Both the position numbers and the translations under genes were made by a program. The notes beneath the pieces were generated by a model. The model saw nothing but the letters and a program-made list of their open reading frames with translations, searched no databases and had not been told where the DNA came from. DNA of 64,000 nucleotides, taken from contig CANMTD010000003.1 of NCBI GenBank assembly GCA_947500775.1, positions 372,001 to 436,000 on the forward strand, in the 5' to 3' direction. Source of the DNA: an uncultured Paracoccaceae bacterium. GTDB taxonomy: Bacteria > Pseudomonadota > Alphaproteobacteria > Rhodobacterales > Rhodobacteraceae. Positions 1-8,645 of this stretch are shown here, in pieces (positions within the stretch are counted from its first letter, which is position 1; each line of letters begins with the position of its first letter).

Positions 1-624
1 CTGTCCACGCTGATCGCCTTTCCGGTCGGGCTGATCGCGGCGGCGCGGCGCGGGGGTGTCACCGATTACGGCATCATGGGGGTCACGCAGCTGGGCATCG
101 CCGTGCCCAATTTCTGGTTCGCGATGCTGCTGGTTCTGGTCTTCGCCATCAACCTGCGCTGGTTTTCCGCAGGCGGCTTTCCGGGGTGGCAGGACGGGCT
201 GTTGCCCGGGTTCAAGGCGCTGACCCTGCCCGCCGTGGCGCTGGCGCTGCCGCAGGCGTCGATCCTGGCGCGGGTCATGCGCTCGGCCCTGATCGAAACG
301 CTGGGGCAGGATTACATCCGCACCGCCCGCGCCAAGGGGTTAAGCCAGCGGCAGGCGCTGACCCGCCATGCGCTGCGCAACGCGCTGATCCCGGTGCTGA
401 CCATCATCGGGCTGCAGTTTTCCTTTCTGATCGCCGGGGCCATCATCATCGAGAACGTGTTTTTCCTGCCCGGGCTGGGGCGGCTGATCTTTCAGGGCAT
501 CACCCAGCGCGATCTGATCGTGGTGGAAAGCGTGGTGATGCTGCTGGTCTTTGCCGTGATTTCGGTGACCTTTCTGGTCGATATCGCCTATGCGGCGGTG
601 GACCCAAGGCTGAGGCGACGATGA
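1..624 (+). CDS. Peptide-type ABC transporter permease (DppB/OppB family), 5' end missing
   Basis: Inner-membrane permease of a dipeptide/oligopeptide/nickel-type ABC importer. The reading frame is open from base 1, so the N-terminus lies before the window and about 207 C-terminal residues are present. The conserved cytoplasmic loop that contacts the ATPase is visible (YIRTARAKGLSQRQAL, about residues 105-120 of the fragment), followed by hydrophobic segments and the family ending around VDPRLRRR. The stop overlaps the next start (ATGA at 621-624), so the permease pair is translationally coupled. Family assignment is firm. The transported substrate cannot be read from the permease. The neighbouring ATPase fusion and aldehyde dehydrogenase suggest a peptide-like or amine-containing substrate, which is inference only. 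Confidence 0.93.
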   Translation: MSTLIAFPVGLIAAARRGGVTDYGIMGVTQLGIAVPNFWFAMLLVLVFAINLRWFSAGGFPGWQDGLLPGFKALTLPAVALALPQASILARVMRSALIETLGQDYIRTARAKGLSQRQALTRHALRNALIPVLTIIGLQFSFLIAGAIIIENVFFLPGLGRLIFQGITQRDLIVVESVVMLLVFAVISVTFLVDIAYAAVDPRLRRR

Positions 625-1442
625 GGGTTCCCGCGCAACTGATCCTTGGGGCCGGGCTGTCGGTGGTGTTTCTGGCGGTGGCCCTGCTGTCGCTGGTCTG
701 GGTGCCGCAGGATGTGACGACGCTGTCCATCGCCGACAGGCTGCAACCGCCGTCGGATCTACACTGGCTGGGCACCGACCATTTCGGGCGCGACGTGTTG
801 TCGATGCTGATGGTGGGCGCGCGCATTTCGATCGCGGTCGCCCTGCTGGCCGTGGGCATCGGGATCGCCGTCGGGGTGCCGCTGGGCCTGTGGGCGGCGG
901 CAAAACGCGGCAGTTGGGTGGATGAGGTGATCATGCGCGGCAACGATCTGATCTTTGCCTTTCCGTCGCTGGTCATCGCCATCCTGATCACGGCCGTCTT
1001 CGGCCCCTCGGCCGTGAACGCGATCATCGCCATCGGCATTTTCAACATCCCCGTGTTTGCCCGGGTCACGCGCGGCGGCGCGCTCAGCCTGTGGACGCTG
1101 GATTACATTCTGGCAGCCCGGGTCGCGGGCAAAAAAGCATTCCGGATCAGCCTGGAACATATCCTGCCCAATATCGCGAACCTTCTGATCGTTCAGGGCA
1201 CCATCCAGTTCAGCCTTGGCATTCTGGCCGAGGCCGGGCTGAGCTATGTCGGGCTGGGCGCGCAGCCGCCCACCCCCAGTTGGGGCCGGATGCTGGCCGA
1301 GGCGCAGACGCTGATCTATACCGCCCCGCGCCTTGCCATTCTGCCGGGGCTGGCGATTGTCTTCATGGTGCTGGGGCTGAACCTGATGGGCGACGGGCTG
1401 CGCGATCTGCTGGACCCGCGGCTGCGGCGGGCGGCGCGATGA
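621..1442 (+). CDS. Peptide-type ABC transporter permease (DppC/OppC family)
   Basis: Second inner-membrane permease of the same importer, 273 residues, normal for DppC. It has an N-terminal membrane segment, then the DppC-typical LGTDHFGRDVLSML motif (about residues 50-63), further membrane helices, the ATPase-contact loop around YILAARVAGKKAF, and the C-terminal LMGDGLRDLLDPRLRR. The start is fixed by the 4-base ATGA overlap with the upstream permease. Its own stop overlaps the ATPase start by 4 bases (1439-1442). The three genes therefore form a tightly coupled cassette. A periplasmic binding protein is expected upstream of the window. Confidence 0.94.
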   Translation: MRVPAQLILGAGLSVVFLAVALLSLVWVPQDVTTLSIADRLQPPSDLHWLGTDHFGRDVLSMLMVGARISIAVALLAVGIGIAVGVPLGLWAAAKRGSWVDEVIMRGNDLIFAFPSLVIAILITAVFGPSAVNAIIAIGIFNIPVFARVTRGGALSLWTLDYILAARVAGKKAFRISLEHILPNIANLLIVQGTIQFSLGILAEAGLSYVGLGAQPPTPSWGRMLAEAQTLIYTAPRLAILPGLAIVFMVLGLNLMGDGLRDLLDPRLRRAAR

Positions 1443-3046
1443 TCCGGCTGGAAAACCTTGCCCTTTCAATCCACGGCACCCCGATCCTGCGCAACATGTC
1501 GCTGTCGATGGCCGAAGGCCAGGTGTTCGGGCTGGTCGGCGAAAGCGGATCGGGCAAATCCATGACCGCGCTGGCGATGATGGGGCTGTTGCCGCCGGGC
1601 GCGCAGGTTTCAGGCCACATCCATCTGGGTGACACCGATCTGCTGACCCGGACCGAACCACAGATGTGCGCGCTGCGCGGCAACGAACTGGCAATGATCT
1701 TTCAGGAACCGATGACCGCGCTGAACCCGGTGCAGACCATCGGCGATCAGGTCGCCGAAACCCTGTTGATCCACGGTCAGGCCACCCGGGCCGAGGCGCG
1801 GCGCATCGCGCAGGACCGGCTGGCCCGCGTCGGCCTGCCGCCCGACCGGTTCCCGCTGTCGCGCTATCCGCATGAGCTGTCGGGCGGGCAACGCCAAAGG
1901 GTCTGCATCGCCATGGCCATCGCCCTGCGCCCGCGCCTGTTGATCGCGGATGAACCGACCACCGCGCTGGATGTCACCACGCAGGCGGGTATTCTGGACC
2001 TGCTGAAAGGGCTGGTCGCCGACGAAGGCATGGCCCTGATGCTGATCACCCATGATCTGGCGGTGGTGGCGGGCCTCGCCGATCATCTGGCGGTCATGCA
2101 AAAGGGCGCGATTGTCGAACAGGGGGCGACCGAGGCCGTGTTCCGGCAGATGAACCACCCCTATACGCGGCAATTGTTCGAAGCCTCGGGCCACAAACCC
2201 GCCGCCACCGAACAGGTCAGCCCCGCCCCCCTGCTGGAGGCCGAGAATGTCACCTGCGAATACCCCGTGCCCCGCACCGGGTTGCTGCATCGCCCGCCGC
2301 CGTTCCGCGCGGTGGACCGGGTCAGTTTCACGCTTAATCGCGGTGAAAGCCTGGGGTTGGTCGGCGAAAGCGGATGCGGAAAATCCACGCTGACCCGCGC
2401 GCTTTTGGGGTTGCAGCCGTTGCGGGGCGGCGAAATCCGGCTGGACGGGCAGATCGTGAACGCGGGCGAACGGATGCCCGCCGGGATGCGCCGCCAGATG
2501 CAGGTGGTGTTTCAGGACCCTTACGGCAGCTTCAATCCGCGCCACCGCGTCGGGCGGCTGGTGGCCGAACCGTTCCATCTGACCGGGCGGCCCGCCGATG
2601 CCGCCGTTCGCGTGGCCGAGGCGCTGTTGTCCGTGGGGCTGCAACCCGAAGACGCCCAGAAATACATCCATGAATTTTCCGGCGGCCAGCGGCAGCGCAT
2701 CGCCATCGCCCGCGCGCTGATCACCCACCCCGAATTGATCGTGCTGGACGAGGCGGTGTCGGCGCTGGACGTGCGGGTCCGGGCGCAGGTGCTGGACCTG
2801 CTGGCCGATCTCAGGGCGCGGCTGGGGCTGAGCTATCTGTTCATCAGCCACGATCTGAACGTGGTGCGCGCCATCACCGACCGCGTGTTGGTGATGCGGG
2901 CGGGCCAGATCGTGGAACAGGGCCCGACCGAGGATATTCTGCACGCGCCCCAACATCCCTATACCCGTGAACTGATCGCGGCGGCCCCGGTCATCCCGGC
3001 CGATTGGCAAGACGAAAGGACACATGATGCAAGACCTTTGGTTTGA
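1439..3046 (+). CDS. ABC transporter ATP-binding protein, fused DppD-DppF type
   Basis: One 535-residue protein carrying two complete ABC ATPase domains, as in GsiA/YejF-type importers, so it can supply both nucleotide-binding sites for the permease pair. Domain 1 has Walker A GESGSGKS (about 34-41) and signature LSGGQRQR (about 146). Domain 2 has Walker A GESGCGKS (about 308-315) and signature FSGGQRQR (about 412). Each is followed by a Walker B ([16 protein letters not shown]) and an H-loop histidine. After each domain comes the oligopeptide-type tail with an HPYTR motif. The last 23 bases overlap the aldehyde dehydrogenase gene in another frame, so that gene is probably co-transcribed. Confidence 0.94.
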   Translation: MIRLENLALSIHGTPILRNMSLSMAEGQVFGLVGESGSGKSMTALAMMGLLPPGAQVSGHIHLGDTDLLTRTEPQMCALRGNELAMIFQEPMTALNPVQTIGDQVAETLLIHGQATRAEARRIAQDRLARVGLPPDRFPLSRYPHELSGGQRQRVCIAMAIALRPRLLIADEPTTALDVTTQAGILDLLKGLVADEGMALMLITHDLAVVAGLADHLAVMQKGAIVEQGATEAVFRQMNHPYTRQLFEASGHKPAATEQVSPAPLLEAENVTCEYPVPRTGLLHRPPPFRAVDRVSFTLNRGESLGLVGESGCGKSTLTRALLGLQPLRGGEIRLDGQIVNAGERMPAGMRRQMQVVFQDPYGSFNPRHRVGRLVAEPFHLTGRPADAAVRVAEALLSVGLQPEDAQKYIHEFSGGQRQRIAIARALITHPELIVLDEAVSALDVRVRAQVLDLLADLRARLGLSYLFISHDLNVVRAITDRVLVMRAGQIVEQGPTEDILHAPQHPYTRELIAAAPVIPADWQDERTHDARPLV

Positions 3047-4475
3047 TCCGGCGGAGTTGTTGATCGGCGGGAACTGGCAGCCCGCGTCGGGTGCGGCCCG
3101 TCTGCCGGTCGAAGACCCCTCGACCGGTCAGGGGATCGCCGAAATCGCGCGGGGCACCGCCGCCGACATCGACGCCGCCGTGGATGCCGCCGAAGCCGCC
3201 CGCGCCGGGGACTGGGGCCGGGCCACAGCGGCTGAACGGGGCCGCATCCTGACCCGGATCGGGCAGTTGGTGCTGGAGCGCGCCGAGGTATTGGCCCGGA
3301 TCGAAGCCCGCGATGTCGGCAAACCGCTGGCGCAGGCGCGCGCCGATGCGCTGGCGCTGGCCCGGTACATGGAATTCTACGGCGGGGCGGCGGATAAGGT
3401 GATGGGCGAAACCATCCCCTATCTGGACGGCTATACCGTCTATACCCTGCGCGAACCGCATGGGGTGACCGGCCATATCGTGCCGTGGAACTATCCGATG
3501 CAGATCATCGGCCGGTCGGTGGGCGCGGCCTTGGCCATGGGCAACGCCTGCGTGCTGAAACCAGCCGAAGAGGCCTGCCTGACCGCGCTGGCCTTTGCCC
3601 GGCTGGCCGAAGAGGCGGGGCTGCCCGCCGGGGCGCTGAACGTCGTGCCCGGGCTGGGCGAAGAGGCGGGCGCCGCGCTCAGCGCCCATCCCGGTGTGCA
3701 TCACCTGTCCTTCACCGGATCGGTCGGCGTGGGGGAAATGGTGCAGGCCGCCGCGGCCCGCAACGTGGTGCCCGTGACGCTGGAACTGGGCGGCAAATCC
3801 CCGCAACTGGTGTTCGACGATGCAGATCTGGACGCCGCCCTGCCGTTCCTGGTGAATGCGGGCATCCAGAACGCAGGCCAGACCTGTTCGGCGGCATCGC
3901 GCATATTGGTGCAGCGCGGGGTCTATGATCAGGTGCTGGCGCGGATGGCCAAGGCTTATCGCGGCTTGCGGGTCGGCCCGGCGCTGGACGATCTGCAGCT
4001 CGGCCCGCTGATCTCGGCCCGGCAAAAAGAGATCGTATCGGGGTTTCTGGACATGGCCGCGCCCGATCAGATCGCAGCCCAGGGCAGCCTTGCCGATGAT
4101 ACGCCGGACGGCGGGCACTATGTGACCCCCACCCTGTTGGCGGGCTTGTCCCCCGATCACCCCCTGACCCGGGATGAGATTTTCGGCCCGGTCCAGACCC
4201 TTATCCCCTTTGACGACGAAGACCACGCCGTGGCCATCGCCAACGGCACGGAGTATGGCCTTGTCGCCGCCGTCTGGTCGCAGAACGGCGCGCGGCAGAT
4301 GCGGCTGGCCAAACGGCTGCGGGCCGGACAGGTGTTCATCAACAACTATGGCGCGGGTGGCGGTGTTGAACTGCCCTTTGGCGGGGTCGGGAAATCCGGG
4401 CACGGACGGGAAAAGGGGTTCGAGGCGCTTTATGGCTTTTCCACATTGAAAACCGTCGCCGCCCGGCACGGGTAA
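3024..4475 (+). CDS. NAD(P)-dependent aldehyde dehydrogenase, betaine-aldehyde-dehydrogenase-like
   Basis: Cytoplasmic enzyme oxidising an aldehyde to the carboxylic acid, 483 residues, full length for the family. Visible features are the cofactor-binding region VPWNYPMQ (about 156), the FTGSVGVGE glycine loop, the general-base glutamate in LELGGKSPQ (Glu254) and the catalytic cysteine in GQTCSAASR (Cys288). The QTCSA context is typical of betaine/aminoaldehyde dehydrogenases. The start overlaps the ABC ATPase by 23 bases. A second ATG follows immediately, so the true start is 3024 or 3027. Being at the end of an importer operon, it probably acts on an aldehyde derived from the imported compound. 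The substrate is unproven. Confidence 0.92.
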   Translation: MMQDLWFDPAELLIGGNWQPASGAARLPVEDPSTGQGIAEIARGTAADIDAAVDAAEAARAGDWGRATAAERGRILTRIGQLVLERAEVLARIEARDVGKPLAQARADALALARYMEFYGGAADKVMGETIPYLDGYTVYTLREPHGVTGHIVPWNYPMQIIGRSVGAALAMGNACVLKPAEEACLTALAFARLAEEAGLPAGALNVVPGLGEEAGAALSAHPGVHHLSFTGSVGVGEMVQAAAARNVVPVTLELGGKSPQLVFDDADLDAALPFLVNAGIQNAGQTCSAASRILVQRGVYDQVLARMAKAYRGLRVGPALDDLQLGPLISARQKEIVSGFLDMAAPDQIAAQGSLADDTPDGGHYVTPTLLAGLSPDHPLTRDEIFGPVQTLIPFDDEDHAVAIANGTEYGLVAAVWSQNGARQMRLAKRLRAGQVFINNYGAGGGVELPFGGVGKSGHGREKGFEALYGFSTLKTVAARHG

Positions 4476-4704
4476 CTCCGCCCCGCAACCAAAAGGCGAT
4501 TCACAGAATTGTGACGAGAATGCGACACCCCGGACCGGCAATCCGACAGCGTTTCGAAGAAAATTCGAATTTTCAGGCCGTTGTATGCAACAATCTGCGG
4601 TACGAGCGGATTGATAGAGGGTAAAACGCAAAGAAATCTACGAAAGCAGCCCTATTGTCCGCCGCATGTGGCAGAGAGTCGCATCAATCAACAGGGAGAA
4701 TAGA
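4476..4704. other. Intergenic region with small inverted repeats upstream of the stress-protein gene
   Basis: This gap carries the leader of the universal stress protein gene. It contains a 5-base inverted repeat TCACA-GAAT-TGTGA (4501-4514) and two copies of TTCGAA around 4552-4569. I see no convincing terminator for the upstream operon and no clear -35/-10 pair. Either repeat could be a regulator site, but nothing in the sequence identifies the protein. Confidence 0.4.
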
Positions 4705-5139
4705 ATGCCAGATGTTTTTCTAGTGGCATATGACGGCAGCGAGGGCGCAAAGCGCGCGGCAAAATATGCTGCTAACCATGCCAAATCGACAGGCGGCAGC
4801 CTTTTGATCGCGCATGTTCTGGAATGGTCGCCGTACACATTTCTGACACCCAACGAACTTGAAGAACGCCACAAGCGACGTGGCGAGGAACTGGAGCGGG
4901 CCGAAACCGCGCTGGTCAAACCCTTGCTTGACGAACTGTCCGGCACCGGCGTCAAAACCGAAAGTGTGATCAAATACGGTCACGTGGCGGAAACCCTGTG
5001 CAAGATCGCCAGCGACAGCGGCGCCGCGCAGATCTTCATCGGCAGAACCGGACACAGCATGATGTCAACGCGCCTGTTCGGCTCGGTGGCTGGCAGCCTG
5101 TCCCAGATTGCACCCGTTCCGTGCACGATCGTACCCTGA
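4705..5139 (+). CDS. Universal stress protein (UspA family)
   Basis: Small cytoplasmic single-domain Usp protein of 144 residues. The N-terminus MPDVFLVAYDGSEGAKRA is the Usp first strand with its nucleotide-contacting aspartate. The C-terminus has the ATP-binding signature, an IGRTGHS glycine motif followed nine residues later by GS. The start at 4705 is chosen because GGGAG lies just upstream; an earlier in-frame ATG at 4666 has no ribosome site. The symporter gene follows after 20 bases, so the two are probably one operon, linking transport to stress or starvation. The trigger is not visible. Confidence 0.9.
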   Translation: MPDVFLVAYDGSEGAKRAAKYAANHAKSTGGSLLIAHVLEWSPYTFLTPNELEERHKRRGEELERAETALVKPLLDELSGTGVKTESVIKYGHVAETLCKIASDSGAAQIFIGRTGHSMMSTRLFGSVAGSLSQIAPVPCTIVP

Positions 5140-5159
5140 GCCTCAGGCGGAGATATCCC

Positions 5160-6707
5160 ATGAAAACATTTTCCAAATTTGCGGCACCCGTAGCGGCAGC
5201 CGCTGCGCTGGCCGCACCTCAATCGGTCTTTGCGCAATCCATGGACGAAACCATAAACCAGATTTTTGCAAATTCGACAGGCTGGTTCGTCAATTTTATC
5301 TTCAGCCCCTTCCCCGGCACCAGCTTTCCCTGGATCGTGGCGTGGCTGGTGGTCGCGGCAACGATATTCACGCTGTACTTTGCGTTCATCCAGTTCCGTG
5401 CGTTTCCTCATTCCATCTCATTGGTCAAGGGCGACTATTCTGATCCGGACGACGCGGGCGAGGTCAGCCATTTCCAGGCGCTTGCGACAGCCCTGTCGGG
5501 AACCGTCGGTCTGGGCAATATCGCCGGTGTCGCGGTGGCCGTTGGTATCGGCGGTCCGGGGGCAACCTTCTGGATGATCCTTGCCGGTCTGATGGGCATG
5601 GCGTCGAAATTCACCGAATGTACGCTGGGCGTGAAATACCGGAACGAATATCCCGATGGCACGGTTTCGGGTGGTCCGATGTATTACCTGACCAAGGGCT
5701 TTTCCGAACGCGGCCTGCCCGGCGGCAAGTTCCTGGCGGTGCTGTTTTCGGTCTTCTGTATCCTTGGCGCGCTTGGCGGCGGCAACATGTTCCAGGCCAA
5801 TCAGGCACATGCGCAGATCACCAATGTTGTGGGTGACTTCCCCGGTTGGATCACCGGCATCGTCTTTGCGGCAATCGTTTTTGCGGTGATCGTCGGTGGC
5901 CTTCAGTCCATCGCCAAAGTCACCGAAAAAGTCGTGCCAATCATGGGCGTTCTTTACTGCGTTACTGCACTGATCATCATTCTGGTGAACTACGACAAGA
6001 TCGGCTGGGCCTTTGGCCAGATTTTCTCGGGGGCGTTTACCGGGCTTGGCGTTGCAGGCGGTGTGGTCGGGGCCCTGATCCAGGGCTTCAAACGCGCGGC
6101 CTTTTCGAACGAGGCGGGCGTTGGTTCGGCCGCGATCGCCCACTCGGCGGTGCGTACCAAGGAACCGATCACCGAAGGGTTCGTATCCTTGCTGGAACCG
6201 TTCATCGACACCGTGGTGATCTGCACCATGACCGCGCTGGTCATCATCATCACCGGTCAGTTGATCTCGGACCCCAATACCGGTCTCTATCTGCTGGACG
6301 AAGGTGGCAGCACCATCCAGACCGTTGACGGCAACAAAGGCGTGGCCCTGACCTCGGCGGCCTTCTCGTCGGCCTTTGGCTGGTTCAAGTACATCCTGGC
6401 CATCGCGGTGATCCTGTTCGCCTTCTCGACCATGATCAGCTGGTCCTACTACGGGCTGAAGGCCTGGACCTTCCTGTTTGGCGAGGGCAAGACAACCGAA
6501 CTGGTTTTCAAGATCATCTTCTGCATCTTCGTGGTGATCGGTGCCGCGGCCAGCCTTGGCCCTGTCATCGACTTCTCGGATGCGGCGATCTTTGCCATGG
6601 CGGTGGTCAACATCGTTGGCCTGTACTTCCTGATGCCGGTCGTCAAACGCGAGCTGGAAAGCTATATGTCGCGCCTGAAAACCGGCGAGATCAAGAAGTT
6701 CCACTGA
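5160..6707 (+). CDS. Sodium:alanine/glycine symporter (AGCS family)
   Basis: Inner-membrane secondary transporter of 515 residues, importing alanine- or glycine-like amino acids with a sodium ion. Family landmarks include ATALSGTVGLGNIAGVA (about 112), the GGPGATFWM and MYYLTKGF segments, AAFSNEAGVGSAAIAHSA (about 315), and FAFSTMISWSYYG near the end. The protein has about ten membrane segments. The N-terminus is unusual for the family: its first 25 or so residues resemble a cleavable signal peptide (alanine-rich stretch ending FAQS). GGAGATATCCC gives a ribosome site before the chosen start. A strong terminator follows at 6731. Confidence 0.93.
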   Translation: MKTFSKFAAPVAAAAALAAPQSVFAQSMDETINQIFANSTGWFVNFIFSPFPGTSFPWIVAWLVVAATIFTLYFAFIQFRAFPHSISLVKGDYSDPDDAGEVSHFQALATALSGTVGLGNIAGVAVAVGIGGPGATFWMILAGLMGMASKFTECTLGVKYRNEYPDGTVSGGPMYYLTKGFSERGLPGGKFLAVLFSVFCILGALGGGNMFQANQAHAQITNVVGDFPGWITGIVFAAIVFAVIVGGLQSIAKVTEKVVPIMGVLYCVTALIIILVNYDKIGWAFGQIFSGAFTGLGVAGGVVGALIQGFKRAAFSNEAGVGSAAIAHSAVRTKEPITEGFVSLLEPFIDTVVICTMTALVIIITGQLISDPNTGLYLLDEGGSTIQTVDGNKGVALTSAAFSSAFGWFKYILAIAVILFAFSTMISWSYYGLKAWTFLFGEGKTTELVFKIIFCIFVVIGAAASLGPVIDFSDAAIFAMAVVNIVGLYFLMPVVKRELESYMSRLKTGEIKKFH

Positions 6708-6730
6708 GCTTTCATAGCTGAACATTCTGA

Positions 6731-6759
6731 AACCGGGCGCCTGCCGCGCCCGGTTTTTT
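6731..6759 (+). terminator. Rho-independent terminator after the AGCS symporter gene
   Basis: A perfect 10-base-pair stem (AACCGGGCGC with GCGCCCGGTT) with a 5-base loop, followed by a T run. It sits 23 bases after the symporter stop and should end the stress-protein/symporter transcript. Confidence 0.9.
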
Positions 6760-6879
6760 CATGTCTGCCGGCGTGCCCATATCGCCCGATGGCCACAATC
6801 GGCGGATTGTCGGATGGACCGGACGCGCCAATTGCCCCAAGGTGTTGTCAAAGAGGTTGCACGAAGGGGGGCATCAGCC

Positions 6880-7620
6880 ATGCGGCTTGACGGGAAAACC
6901 GCGATCATCACCGGCGGCGGATCGGGATTCGGGGCGGGCATGGCGCGCAAATTCGCAGCTGAAGGTGCCCGTGTCATGGTGGCCGACATAAACCCCGATG
7001 CGGCCCAAACCGTGGCCGATGAGATCGGCGGCGTGGCGCAGGTGGTCGATGTTTCGGAAAACGACAGCGTCGCGGCGCTGGCCAAGGCTGCTTTCGCCAC
7101 CTTCGGAACGCTGGACATCCTGATCAACAACGCCGGCATCACCCATTTGCCGCAACCGATGGAAGAGGTTGGCGAGGCCGAGTTTGACCGGGTGCTGGCG
7201 GTGAATGCCAAATCGGTTTACCTGACCGCGCGCCATATCGTGCCGCATATGAAATCCATGGGCGCGGGCGCGATCCTGAACATCGCCTCGACCGCCGGTG
7301 TCAGCCCGCGGCCCAAGCTGAACTGGTACAACGCCTCGAAAGGTTGGATGATCACCGCGACCAAGGCGATGGCGGTCGAACTGGCCCCCCACGGCATCCG
7401 CGTCAACGCGCTGAACCCGGTGGCGGGGGAAACGCCGCTGCTGAAAAGCTTCATGGGCGAAGACACGCCCGAGGTGCGCGCCAGGTTCCTGTCGACCATC
7501 CCGCTGGGCCGGTTTTCCACGCCCGAAGACATGGGCAATGCCGCCTGTTTCCTGTGCTCGGACGAGGCGGGCATGATCACCGGCGTCGCTTTGGAAGTCG
7601 ACGGCGGGCGCTGTATATGA
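6880..7620 (+). CDS. Short-chain dehydrogenase/reductase (SDR family)
   Basis: NAD(P)-dependent oxidoreductase of 246 residues with the classical SDR layout. It has the cofactor loop TGGGSGFG (about 12-19), NNAG (about 87), a catalytic serine in the IASTAG strand, the YNASK catalytic Tyr/Lys pair (about 150), and the usual VDGG near the C-terminus. It resembles FabG/glucose-1-dehydrogenase-type enzymes, but the substrate cannot be assigned. The start at 6880 is chosen for the GGGGGG ribosome site and because the SDR fold begins at once (MRLDGKTAIITG). An in-frame ATG at 6814 would add a low-complexity extension. The gap to the peptidase gene is 44 bases. Confidence 0.9.
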   Translation: MRLDGKTAIITGGGSGFGAGMARKFAAEGARVMVADINPDAAQTVADEIGGVAQVVDVSENDSVAALAKAAFATFGTLDILINNAGITHLPQPMEEVGEAEFDRVLAVNAKSVYLTARHIVPHMKSMGAGAILNIASTAGVSPRPKLNWYNASKGWMITATKAMAVELAPHGIRVNALNPVAGETPLLKSFMGEDTPEVRARFLSTIPLGRFSTPEDMGNAACFLCSDEAGMITGVALEVDGGRCI

Positions 7621-7637
7621 GGCATCGGTCGCGCAAT

Positions 7638-7660
7638 GAGTATTTGGACCAAAAAGAAGC
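7638..7660 (+). repeat. Short intergenic motif, copy 1 (GAGTATTT..CCAAAAAGAAGC)
   Basis: GAGTATTTGGACCAAAAAGAAGC matches, with a few central differences, two copies at 55658-55680 and 55831-55851 (reverse). It lies between the SDR and peptidase genes and its AAGAAG end may double as the ribosome site for the gene at 7665. The function of the motif is unknown to me. Confidence 0.6.
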
Positions 7661-7664
7661 ATGA

Positions 7665-8645
7665 ATGATGATGAAACCGGGGCCGAGAAACCTGATCACC
7701 GATGTCGCTGGCCTGCGGGTCGGCAATGCGCAGGACCATGATCTGAAATCGGGCGCGACCGTTTTGATGGGGGAGGCGCCCTTTACCGCCGCTGTGCACG
7801 TCATGGGCGGCGCGCCGGGCACCCGTGAGACCGATCTGCTGGCGCCCGATAAGCTGGTGCAGCGGGCCGATGCGCTGGTGCTGTCGGGCGGGTCGGCCTT
7901 TGGGCTGGACGCGGCGTCAGGCGTGGCGGACGGGCTGCGGGCGATGGGGCGCGGCTTTGCCGTTGGGGATCAGCGCGTGCCGATCGTGCCCGGCGCGATC
8001 CTGTTCGATCTGTTGAACGGCGGCGACAAACGCTGGGCCAGCAACCCCTATAAGACACTGGGGCAAGAGGCACTGGCCAATGCCGATGGGGTGTTCGATC
8101 TGGGCTCGGCCGGGGCCGGGACCGGGGCCACCACCGCCGGGCTGAAAGGCGGGTTGGGCTCCGCCTCGGCCATATTGCCGGATGGAACGACGGTGGGCGC
8201 GCTGGTGGCTGTGAATGCGCTGGGGGCGGTCACGATGGGCGATGGGCCGCATTTCTGGGCCGCCCCGTTTGAGCTGGAGGGCGAATTCGGCGGGCTGGGC
8301 GTGGGCGCGCAGGACCCCGCCCGATTGCCCGAGGTCAAAGGCCGCCAAGGTGCTGCGACCACGATTGCCATCGTGGCCACCGACGCCACCCTGACGCAGG
8401 CCGAGGCGACACGGCTGGCCGTTACCGCCCATGACGGTATGGCACGGGCGATATTTCCCAGCCACACGCCCTTTGACGGCGATCTGGTCTTTGCCGCGGC
8501 AACCGGCGCGCGCCCGCTTGCCGATCCGCTGATGCTGGGCCATGCCGCCGCCTGTTGCCTGTCGCGGGCGATTGCGCGCGGGGTCTATGCCGCGACCCCT
8601 GCCCCGGGTGACGTGTTGCCCTGCTGGTCCGGCGCCTTCGGCTAG
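7665..8645 (+). CDS. P1 family peptidase (DmpA / NylC-type, family S58)
   Basis: Putative aminopeptidase or amide hydrolase of 326 residues in the P1/DmpA family, whose members cleave themselves into two chains to expose an N-terminal nucleophile. Family markers include ITDVAGLRVGNAQD at the N-terminus, LSGGSAFGLDAASGV (about 72), GAGTGATTAGLKGGLG (about 150), and the segment TTIAIVATDATLT (about 230), where NylC-type relatives self-cleave. FDGDLVFAAATG follows. There are three consecutive ATGs; the first is used here. The stop is shared with the convergent hydrolase gene in a CTAG palindrome. The natural substrate is unknown. Confidence 0.88.
   Translation: MMMKPGPRNLITDVAGLRVGNAQDHDLKSGATVLMGEAPFTAAVHVMGGAPGTRETDLLAPDKLVQRADALVLSGGSAFGLDAASGVADGLRAMGRGFAVGDQRVPIVPGAILFDLLNGGDKRWASNPYKTLGQEALANADGVFDLGSAGAGTGATTAGLKGGLGSASAILPDGTTVGALVAVNALGAVTMGDGPHFWAAPFELEGEFGGLGVGAQDPARLPEVKGRQGAATTIAIVATDATLTQAEATRLAVTAHDGMARAIFPSHTPFDGDLVFAAATGARPLADPLMLGHAAACCLSRAIARGVYAATPAPGDVLPCWSGAFG

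Noticed and set aside
4501-4514. CRP-type site TCACA-N4-TGTGA before the stress-protein gene
   Set aside because: CRP sites have the order TGTGA-N6-TCACA. Here the halves are reversed and the spacer is wrong, so I list it only as a plain inverted repeat.
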